A stretch of DNA of 64,000 bases from Cryptomeria japonica (lineage: Eukaryota > Streptophyta > Pinopsida > Cupressales > Cupressaceae). The stretch spans positions 49,280,501-49,344,500 of the forward strand of contig NC_081414.1 of NCBI RefSeq assembly GCF_030272615.1, read 5' to 3'. The position numbers and the translations under genes are program-made. This document shows positions 10,255 through 19,484 of the stretch, one piece after another (positions within the stretch are counted from its first letter, which is position 1; every line of letters begins with the position of its first letter). The notes beneath the pieces were generated by a model. That model ran no database searches. It worked only from the letters and a program-made list of their open reading frames with translations, and had not been told where the DNA came from.

Positions 10255-10620
10255 CAGTTCTGTGATGAACATACACTGTTGATTGGATAAGTTGCTGAGA
10301 GGATACACTCAAGCAGGTCCTCTAGGGAAGACTAGGATAGATCAAGGCACTTTGTGATGAATAGTGAGTACCAAGATAGAGTACTTTGTGATGAACAGGA
10401 AGTACTAAAGTATGAGCAGCACTTTGTGATGAACAGGGAGTGCAAATGTGAGTAGCACTTTGTGATGAACAGTGAGTGTCACACACGTAGTACTTTGTGA
10501 TGAATAGGGAGTACCACTAGGATAGATAGCAACACTTTGTGATGAACAGTGATTGTCACTAGGATAGAATGCCATATGCATTTAGATAAAAAGTAGCATT
10601 TTGTGATAAACAGTGAATGC
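10255..10620 (+). repeat. Array of eight small hairpins with constant loop and changing stems
   Basis: Each unit has a loop containing TGTGATGAAC and flanking arms that pair although their sequence changes: CAGT/ACTG (10255, 10275), AGTACT/AGTACT (10380, 10401), GCACT/AGTGC (10419, 10439), GCACT/AGTGT (10455, 10475), GTACT/AGTAC (10490, 10510), GCATT/AATGC (10596, 10616). Two further copies (10346 and 10532) have one mismatch. The loop is 15 nt in seven of the eight. Confidence 0.85.
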
Positions 10621-12573
10621 CACGATGACTGACATGATTGATTTGCTTGACTGTAGGAGTATTTGCCGATGCTGAAGTCACGGGAGAGATTCCCGTCTAC
10701 TCAGAGGTTGCGACCTGAGTTGTCCTTCGAGGATCGAGCAGCTATTGAGGAGATGGGATTGAGACATGTTCTGTATGTGCCTGAGTTTTGGGCGAACATG
10801 GGACTGTTGACTGCGCTGGCGGAGAGATGGCACTCCGAGCATTTGCCGATGGGTGAGATGAGAGTCACCCTTGAGGATGCATATAGAATACTGAGGATAC
10901 CAATCGATGGGGAGCTGATCCCATACGATCGAGATGGAGACAGGGAGGCCTTGAGACGAGTATTCCAGGACCTAGGACTGGAGATGAGGGCAGGACACGT
11001 GGCGTGGGACACCATGACAGCCACAGGGTTAGCATTACCAGCAATGGTAGGAGGAGTGATCAGTGGGTTCCTGTGTCCAGATAGGGTGACACGGGGGCTG
11101 GCTATGGGTTGGGGAGGAGCACTGGAGACACTGGTGATGCAGCACACCAGATATGCTTGGGGATCATGTGTGTTGGCACACCTCTATTATGAGCTGCATC
11201 AGTTCATGTACCACGGATCAGTGGGATTGGGTTGTGGGGTGACATTGCTACAGGTATGGGCTTATGAGCATCTGCCAGTGACGAGGCTGATACACTTTAG
11301 AGGCAGAGGACATGGACGTAGTTTTGTGCACTTATATGATATGATCATGTCGCAGCCACGGATTGGCAGGTTGGAGCACTAGCGATGGGTGATAGACGAT
11401 AATGATGTGGTCATATGGAGGCCATATCTGGAATGCGAGCAGTGGGAGGATGATGCAGTTGAGCTTCCCTACACCTTCCGGAGAAGGTATCTGATTGGGC
11501 AGATGCCCTATGTGCTGGAGAGGCAGCTAGTGGACAGGGTTGGCCGACAGTTTGGCAGGATTCAGAGGATGCCACGGGGCTCAGGCATGTATGCACGAGC
11601 AGTCAAAGATCAGACACAGTTTGGGCCCTTGCTGTCATATGATCAGGCAGTTACACAGCTGGTAGAGATGATGCCAGTACCCTGGGACACGTGGCTAGAG
11701 ATTGAGGATGTCGGCATGGATGCTGAGTACATAGCATACTAGGCAGAGCATCCATTCCCACGGTTGATGAATCTAGGGGAGCCATTGGATGGAGATGGGG
11801 GTGGAGATGATGATGATGGTGGAGGTGATGGGGGTAGAGTCCGATGGAGGAGGAGGGGAGCAGTTGGAGAGAGGAGGGTTGCACCTCGGAGGGAGGGTGG
11901 TGAGGAGAGGCAGGCTCGGGTAGTGAGGGGTCGCGGTGGATTGCCGCTACAGGTGCCAGCAACACAGGGTCCCAGACAGGTATAGGTACAGGGACGGGGA
12001 CAGATACAGGGACAGGTACCAGTATAGGTACAGGTACAGGGGTTGGCACCCATATAGGGGGAGCCACAAGCAGAGGCAGAGGGGGCTGACCCAGAGGAGG
12101 ATGAGTTGATAGAGCTGAGGGAGATCTACCAGAGCCAGGCAGATGAGATCTAGGAATTGGAGAGGGAGAGGGATCAGCTCAAGGGGAGGCTCAGAGATAC
12201 TAAGTGGGAGCGAGACCAGGCCATTCAATGCTACACAGGGGCTGAGACAACACTGAGGGCTGGGAGGCAGGCAGTAGAGGACACAGGGGTAGGATATGCT
12301 TATGTCCTGTGGGCAGGGGAGGAGATTGCCTACTAGCAAGATCTCTACTATGGTGCAGTGCCAGCAGATCAGCGGGTGAGGAGCTTCCATAGACCGTCGC
12401 GCACAACGATAGCTACGGGAGGGAGCCGGAGGAGACAGGCATCGAGTGGTGGGGTTATGGGTCCTCCACCACCACCAGATAGAGGGGATAGGCGGGATGA
12501 TCCTGGGGCGGGTCCTTCAAGGGCTCAAATTCCATCGAGGCTAGGCGGCTCCGAGGGAGGGAGTTCATCATAG

Positions 12574-14239
12574 CCGTAGAGGGCTCCCTATGTATCAGTT
12601 TTTGTACCATTTTTGTATTGTAGACACCTGCGGGTGCTTTTGTAGCCATATGATTTTGACATCATTGTATCATGACACTTATGATTATATATATGAGATG
12701 ATTCATCTTTGCGGCAGCTATATGCATGTGTACCTATGTGATGAGATGCTCTTATGTGATGTTTATTTTATGCTATGGATGCAAATATTTATATGATGTA
12801 ATGCAGTATTTTTTCTTTTATGTTTTTTTTAATATGTTATGCCAATGTGAATGTATGAAATGTGAATGAATATGATAATGCAAATTTAAATTGTGCTAAC
12901 ATGTGTTGTGTGCAGGATGTGATGCAATTGTGATATCTATATGTATGTATGAAATGCTTATATGTGGTAATGCAGGTGCAACTACATGAAATGCAAATGT
13001 TTTTGGTGTGTCACTATACTCAGTCATGTGATAGCAGGCTACGCAGACTCGAGAAGGACGATGGAAGTCAATTAAGAAAGGGGGATGGAAGACAGAAGAT
13101 ATGAAAGTGAAAGAGCTTCTTGTGTGTTATCATCATTGAGCTTTATTATGGCAAAATAGGTTATGAGAATCGAGGCATGTGTTCGACCCAGAAAGTCATT
13201 GTACCCATTTGCATGAAGATAAGACAGTCGCAAACAAGGAATGCCCCAATCCATACTAGACTCACAGTGTCCTCATATCCTTGGACAAGTCATAGCATTA
13301 CTAAGAGACAATCCACAGACAACAAAGAAAAATAGGTGACGATACCCCATCCTCGCCTTTCTAGTCAAAGACATCCTGGAGATAAAATCTCTAGTCAGAG
13401 ACATCCTGGAAAAGCTAAAAGACATGTCACCAAAAGATAAAATCAAAAGAAAACCAAGACTTGACACCAACATCCACTGTAGTCCTCAAATTAAGTGTCT
13501 CTTGTCACTTGTATAAGTCTTATTTGATTGTGGTCACAATGTTTACTTTCACAGAAAGGATAGATAGCACTGAACCATATGTTGTCTAAGTCTGTTGAAA
13601 GATTTGATTTGTTGAAGCCCATTGTTGTTGCTGTGTCTCATCTAAAACTGACTAAATCCATGAAACTTATACTTTATTGTGGAGAAGATGAAACTTTATT
13701 GCGGATCTGCGATGCAAATGTTGCTTTATTGTGGATTGTGTGCGGATAGATTGAAGGAAACTGGAAGAAACTGTACTCCTCAAAACATGTGATGTTCTCA
13801 GTTCCACACCCATCACTAGACGTAGGATTTTCCTTAGCCACAGATAGGAGCTGATTTATTATGGATGGAAAGGGAGGTTTATTATGAATGGCTAACCAAT
13901 CTTAGGGAGATCAATAACAAGCCATGATGGGAATGGGTAAGTTTATTATGGATGAATTGGTCGTGAGTGTGTGCAAAGTGAAAGGATGAAAGTGAATCCT
14001 GAAGGAGGGAGGAGCAATGTCTCTACGCATGGCGCTGGTGACCTAGTTTTCACCATGGTACTTGCCCAGGGAGCCACCGAAGTGGTTTTCACCATTGGAT
14101 GAAATTATTTCTCTTTACTTTTTTCGATTTTTCAATGTTTTTTGTGTCACAAGGCGCCTGTTTGCCAGGTTTTCACCAAGTAACGATTTTTTTATTTTTA
14201 TGATTTTTTTGTATTTTTGAATTAGGATATTTCGAAGAG
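12574..14239. other. Noncoding region between the PMD gene and pol of B
   Basis: No coding domain. It is the shared 3' side of the two convergent units. A repeated word TTTATTGTGGA or TTTATTATGGA occurs six times between 13673 and 13962. A near-duplicate CTAGTCAGAGACATCCTGGA lies at 13360-13420. Close to the pol end, on minus, are several GGTGAAAACC words and a CCACTTCGGTGG hairpin (about 14083-14094). Confidence 0.6.
14152..14173 (-). other. Conserved stem-loop after pol (element B copy)
   Basis: On minus, ACCTGGCAAACAGGCGCC and its flanks are identical over 22 nt to 35416-35437 of element A, at the same place just after the integrase end. CCTG and CAGG pair around loop GCAAA. A GGTGAAAACC word precedes it in B. 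Confidence 0.75.
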
Positions 14240-15540
14240 CTATGTGTAGAACCTGTGAAGGTGCATGCTATTGATAGGATCCTCCAAAGGTTCACCTTCT
14301 ATAGTTGAGAGCTGATATGCACCAGATCCATATGCTGCTGTAATAATGTAGGGACCCAGCCAATTTGGTTCGAACTTGCCCTTCTTCTCTCTATCTTGCT
14401 AATTTTTGGGATTTTCTCTGAGAACTAAGTCCCCTACCTCAAATGTGGGAGGCTTGACCTTGTGATTGTAGCTGCAACTCATTCATTGTTGGTAAGCCTT
14501 GAGATGACTAAAAGCAGTTTATCTTCGTTCATCCAATAGTTCCAGCTCTTGTAAGCGAGAGACCCTATAGTCTTCGTCACTGATGATGTTTTGTAAAGAA
14601 ACCCATAAAGAGGGTAGCTTGACCTCAATAGGAAAGATGGCTTTAGTACCATAGACAAGTGAATAGGGTGTAGCTCCTGTAGGTGTGCGGACACTTGTGC
14701 GGTAGGCCCAAAGTGCAGGATTAAGTTGGATATGCCAATTACGACCAGCATCGTCGACTGTCTTCTTAAGGATTTTAAGGATTGTTTTATTAGACGCCTC
14801 ATCTTGGCCATTACCTTGGGGGTAATATGGTGTGGAGAAACGATGGGAGATATGGAAGTGGTCACAGACTTCACGAACATCCTGATTTTTGAAGGGACAC
14901 CCGTTATCAGTGATAATGGAAACAGGAATACCATATCGGCAAATGATATAATTAAGGATGAATGTAGCAATCTGTTTTCCAGTAACTTGTGTGAGAGGCA
15001 CGGCTTCAATCCATTTTGTAAAATACTCTATGGCAGTGATAATGAATTTATGACCATTGGAAGAAGGAGGGTGAATCTTGCCTATGAGATCGAGTCCCCA
15101 TTGACAAAAGGGCCAAGGAGATGCAGGTGGTTGAAGTTCTTGTGTTGGCGCATGTATGAGGTCTCCATGAATTTGACATTGCTTACATTTTTTGACAAAC
15201 TGATATGAGTCTTTCTCCATATTGGGCCAATAATATCCAGTCCTGATGAGTTTCTTGGCTAAGGTAGGACCACTAGCATGTGGACCACATATCCCTTCAT
15301 GCACTTCCCGTAATGCAATCTGAGCTTCGTCGCTTTCTAAACATCTAAGAAGAGTGCCATCTAGACCTCATCGATATAGGATATCAGCTAAAATGACATA
15401 TCGAGAGGATTGGCGAATGAAAGTGCGACGTTGGTTATTTGATAGATCAAGAGGTAAAGTATTGTCATGTAGGTATGTGAAAATGGAACCATATAACTGG
15501 GATTCGGGACCGACAACACATAGTGTCTCAGTAGGCATGA
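14240..15540 (-). pseudogene. Element B: integrase
   Basis: Zinc-binding half with HEGICGPHASG and KKCKQCQIHGD (H-H-C-C). DDE core with WGLDLIGKI, IITDNGCPF and YYPQGNGQDEASNK, so all three acidic residues remain. The C-terminal domain shows FEVGDLVLRENPKN and WLGPYIITAAYGSGAYQL, ending HLHRFYT at about 14240. The central 261 codons (14519-15304) are open. A TGA at 15367-15369, a TAA near 14519, a TGA near 14485 and a TAG near 14400 all fit C-to-T decay of CGA, CAA or CAG when compared with element A. A one-base frameshift lies near 15540, between the second RNase H and integrase. Confidence 0.9.
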
Positions 15541-15993
15541 TCATATGAAGGGACCAAAAGGTTATCCACTAAGAACTCATAGCGGGTCTCATTTGGAGGT
15601 AAATCAATCAGGGAAGCAATTGTAGCCATGGCATCTGCGGCGCGATTCTGCTCTCTTGGTATCTGCTCAAAGTCTATCTTTGTGAAGTGCTGTTTCAGAT
15701 CATCCACCATTTGTTTATAAGGCATTAATTTCTCATCTTTTGTTTGGTAATCATCAGTGACTTGATGGATGACAAGTTGGGAGTCCCCAAAAACACGAAG
15801 TTCCTGGATCTTCCATTGAACTGCAATTCGTAATCCTGTTGTTAATGCCTCATATTCCGCTATATTGTTAGTGCAAGGAAATGATAAGCGGTATGATTTT
15901 GGTATAGAATCCCCTTGAGGAGTTATAAAGAGGATGCCAGCTCCTGCCCCATGCTATGTGTATGAGCCGTCGAAGTACAGTTGCCATGGCTTT
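15541..15993 (-). pseudogene. Element B: second RNase H (archaeal type)
   Basis: It follows the gypsy RNase H, the usual Tat-lineage order. Motifs: LYFDGSYT (Asp), a central block with CTNNIAEYEAL (Glu), VFGDSQLVIHQV (Asp) and IPREQNRAADAMA (Asp), so the catalytic set is complete. One TAG at about 15954 splits the domain and fits CAG to TAG (element A has Gln there). Expected to supply the active RNase H because the first copy lacks a clear active site. Confidence 0.82.
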
Positions 15994-17408
15994 GCATGTG
16001 ACATTGTCAAAATGGATTCATCTGGAAATTCTGAACTTAGAGGAACATCATCTATCATGGGAGCATCTGCTAATTGATCTGTGATGGCTTGTCCTTTTAT
16101 TGCTTTTTTGTCTATATACTCGATGTCGAATTCACTCAGGATCATTACCCATTTGGCCAATCGCCCAGTAAGTGTTGCCTTATTGAGAAGGTATTTCAAT
16201 GGGTCTATCCTTGCAACTAACTTAGTCTTATGAGTAAGCATGTAATGTCGTAATTTCTGCAAAGCAAAGACCACAGCGAGACATGCATGCTCAATTGGTG
16301 TGTATTTTAGCTCATATCCCACCAACGTGTGACTGATATAGTATACTGCTTTTTCCTTGCCCTCAGCAATTTGTTGCGCTAAGAGTGCCCCCAATGTTGT
16401 TGGAGTAGCTGATATGTATAATAACAGTGGTTGATCTGGAACTGGTGGCATCAGAACTAGTGGATTTAGAAGATAATCTTTGAGCATCTCGAAAGCCTGT
16501 TGACAGTTATCGTCCCATTTGAATTTGATGTTTTTATGGAGCAGGTGCTGAAAAGGATTACACTTATCTGCCAGTTGTGCTATGAATCTTCGGATGGACT
16601 GGAGTCTGCCTTGTAAGGATCGAAGTTGACTGATATTTCTTGGTGGTTGCATTTCCAAGATGGCCTTAACTTTTGCTGGATCAACTTCAATTCCACTTTT
16701 GGATACAATGAATCCTAGGAGCTTCCCAGAGGTTACTCCAAAGACACATTTCTTGGGGTTTAATCTTACTTTGTATTTTTCCAACTGATCAAAGACGATT
16801 GAAAGTATGTCCAAATGTGTATTTGTGTCTATTGATTTGCCCAAGAGGTCGTCAACATAATCTTCCATGGTTATGTGCATGAGATCATGAAAGATAGTAG
16901 TCATGGCTCTTTGATATGCCGCACCTGCATTCTTTAGCCCAAAAGGCATGACATTCCAGCAGAAAGTTCCCCATGGACAAGTAAATGATGTTTTGTGTTG
17001 ATCCTCGGGTGCGATCCTTATTTGATTATAACCAGAGAATCCAGCCATCAATGATAAAATTTCATGACCTGCTGTGAGATCAACAATCAAGTCAATATTT
17101 GGTAATGGGAAGTCATCCTTTGAACAAGCTTTGTTGATGTCTCTGAAATCTGTGCAAATTCTGATGCTGCGATCTGGTTTACTAACAGGTACCAAGTTGG
17201 AGATCCATTCAGGATAATCAATTGGGTATATGAATCCAACATCCAGTAACTTCTCAAGTTCTGCTTTGACTAGTAATGCCACTTGTGGATGCATTTTTCT
17301 TAATTTTTGTTTTACTGGTTTTGCCCCCGGTTTGACTATCAAATGATGCATTACCAAATCCGGATCTAATCCAGGCATATCAGCATATGACCAAGCAAAG
17401 TTGATTTG
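15994..17408 (-). pseudogene. Element B: reverse transcriptase and gypsy RNase H
   Basis: Open for 474 codons from 17378. RT blocks: MPGLDPDLVMHHL at the start, IRICTDFRDINKAC, SLMAGFSGYNQI (the usual catalytic Asp of MDGFSG is replaced by Ala, GAT to GCT), MPFGLKNAGAAYQRAM, YVDDLLGKS (catalytic pair) and LNPKKCVFGVTSGKLLGF. The connection and gypsy RNase H follow (LLLYISATPTTLGALLAQ to EYIDKKAIKGQAITDQLAD). In that RNase H the expected first Asp is absent. A TGA at 17409-17411 before RT matches a conserved Trp or similar residue (KKINFAW in A). Confidence 0.9.
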
Positions 17409-18107
17409 TCATTCTTTGAAGAAACTTATGAATTTTGACCTTTCGGACTCCGTCAATGATTGAGCTAGGAATATGTTGTGTGGAACCTCTTCTGTACCAA
17501 TGTTTGTTTTGATAGTCTCCTCTACCAACATGGATGACTTTTCCTCATATGATGCTGGGAGAATGTTGAGCCTTCCATCTTCGGGTGCCTCGGAGAGGTT
17601 TTCGCCCTCAGATACGTCCTTTCTTTTTACTTTTTTGGGGTCAGACAGCACCACAGTGTGGTTTTCACCATAAGACCCTTGATTTGTTCTTATTTTCACA
17701 TTTTTGCGACTGGAAGGTCCAACACCCTCACCAAAATATGCTACGCTATTGAGTTCTATAGTGTATCCCACTTTATGGTCTCCAGGGGGAAGATCACCCC
17801 ATATCCCCAGGTAGTCAATAAAAGCTTCATCGTTTTGGAATGTGTCAAACTGTGCAGGTCCTTCATGATCCCAGTCAATGAGTTGGTGGTGAACAAGGGG
17901 AAGGCCGTTAATGTCTTCGAAGTTAGCGGAGCTAAGAGTGAAGATGTAATTATATTCGGGTATGTCAAGGTAATTATCAAGGTCATCGATGGCATTCTCC
18001 TCATCAGTCTCGATCGTGAGCGAATCCAAATTATCATCACTAGTAGCGCATTTTGGGATAGGTGTTCTCATCCTATGTGATTTCAACCTAGAACCTTGAG
18101 AAAAGGA
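17409..18107 (-). pseudogene. Element B: protease-RT linker
   Basis: A 225-codon open block with an acidic N-terminal half (many Asp/Glu, DNLDSLTIETDEENAIDD) and a conserved segment GENLSEAPEDGRLNILPASYEEKSS that has a close counterpart in A (about 31880-31980). No enzyme domain is recognised. Flanked by TAG (18108) and TGA (17409) in the same frame. Confidence 0.7.
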
Positions 18108-19484
18108 CTATGTGGAATCCTCATGGGTTGTTTCTTGACCAACTCTGAACTTGTTATAAAACTCCTCTTCTTCTGTGGGTTCATCTGGCTCTCTGAATGT
18201 CTCGGTGAGCTCGTAGTCACTGGAAGACTTGTCGGAACCCCATTCCCATTCATTGGAATCTATGGAATAGCGATCCTCTTGTTGAATTTTGGCAGCTTTG
18301 ATTTGTAAGGCTTCTTCTGTCTTTTGGGTGTGGACCTTAGAAGTTAAGAAACCAAGTCCTTTCGAGCATTCCTTCTTGAAAGTCAATTCAGGTTGTAAAG
18401 GTTCAATGATGCCTTCTTTTCGTAACCCCAGAGGGCTTTTTCCATCATACCCAAATTTTTGTAGAATTTTGAAGCCTTTGTCGTATTTCTCACATGGTAG
18501 ATTGATGTGGTCTTGTGTTTCCTCTTCATTGTCTCTAAAAAGCATTTGGTACAAATCTTCTTCTTCTAGTTCACCCCATCTTTGAAAGGTAGTAGGGTCC
18601 CATTTGAGCATCATGATGGAGATTTGCTTGTTAGGATGTGGTCTTCCATATTCTTTTGGGGAACTCATGACTTGTCGTAAGTACATGGTCTGATTTAAAG
18701 TATATTCCCCCATGCCTTTGTCCTGAAACTTGCCTTTAAGCTCACCTTGTTTTGATGTCGAAGGTTTTAATGACTTAGGATCAATGTATGCCGACGAAGG
18801 AACAACCTCACGATTACTGGGAATGATGGTCTCAGTCTTTGATTTCAGGTTATTGCAATATATGAATGGATTAGGATCGCCGTTAACTATTACTTCCATG
18901 CCATTATGAGGAAACTCAATGCATTGGTGATATGTGGATGGGACTGCCCTCATTTCATGAATCCAAGGACATCCTAGCAATATGTTATAAGTGAGATTTA
19001 AATCCAAGACTTGACAAACCACATCCTTTGTAACTGGCCCAACTCTGAGAGGTAAGGTGACTGTACCCTTGGATGAACACTCTTCATCATCATATGCTTT
19101 GATAGTAATTTTGTTTGTAGAATTCACAACTTTATCAGAATATCCCAATTGTGTAATAGTGCTTAATGTGCAAATGTTTAGACCTGCTCCTCCATCTATT
19201 AGGACTCTTTTTATTTGATGTTTGTGTATGAAGGCTTCAATGTGTAATGGTGCATTATGTGGCTGACTTACGGAGGCGTCATCGGCTTCTGTGAAAGTAA
19301 GTGAATGTGGAACAGAAAGGTATCCCACCATGGCTTGAAACTGGTCCACATTCAGATCAGTAGGAACGGCAGTGTCTCTCAAGATTTTGTCAAGAATGGC
19401 TTTATGAGCAGGGGATATGCGTAATAGCTCAAGGATGGAGATGAGCACAGGTGTCTTCCCTAACTGTTCTACAAGGTCATACTA
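18108..19484 (-). pseudogene. Element B: retropepsin protease and G-patch domain
   Basis: Protease core VLIDGGAGLNICTLS (about 19180) with the downstream YNILLGCPWIHEM, matching the Tat-type protease with an Asp-Gly-Gly active site. After about 150 residues comes a G-patch, an RNA-binding Gly-rich motif: GFKILQKFGYDGKSPLGLRK and CSKGLGF (about 18340-18480). The same protease-to-G-patch order occurs in A and in the fragment at 53.4-54.4 kb. The tail is acidic (NEWEWGSDKSSSDYELTETF). One open block from 19448; TAG stops at 19482 and 18108 fit CAG to TAG. Confidence 0.85.

Larger units (their letters stand above)
9841..10656 (+). other. Predicted intron of the antisense PMD gene in B
   Basis: Canonical GTAAGT donor and a pyrimidine-containing TTGCTTGACTGTAG acceptor, phase 0 on both sides. 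It holds the 14-copy CGCGTCTGTG array and the 8-copy hairpin array. The matching gene in A has the same donor and phase. Confidence 0.65.
9775..12573 (+). pseudogene. Antisense two-exon plant mobile domain (PMD) gene of element B
   Basis: Exon 1 is 9775-9840 (ATG in GCGATGGCC context, 22 codons, basic, ending at GTAAGT). The intron is 9841-10656 (acceptor CTGTAG). Exon 2 is 10657-12573, both joined in phase 0. Exon 2 (639 codons) begins with a PMD, recognisable by GEMRVTLEDAYRILRIPIDG (about 10850), FLCPDR, LAHLYYELHQFM and LLQVWAYEHLP, followed by an Asp/Gly- and Arg-rich linker, a Gln-rich stretch, a coiled coil (ELERERDQLKGRL, about 12150) and a tail ending GSEGGSSS. No frameshift occurs in 1.9 kb; all seven in-frame stops are TAG and fit CAG to TAG. 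PMD proteins occur in plant transposons and in host silencing factors; the role here is unknown. Confidence 0.8.

Noticed and set aside
11651-12067. Minus-strand frame rich in Pro and Val opposite the PMD exon
   Set aside because: Shadow of the Gln/Gly-rich repeats of the PMD exon on the other strand.
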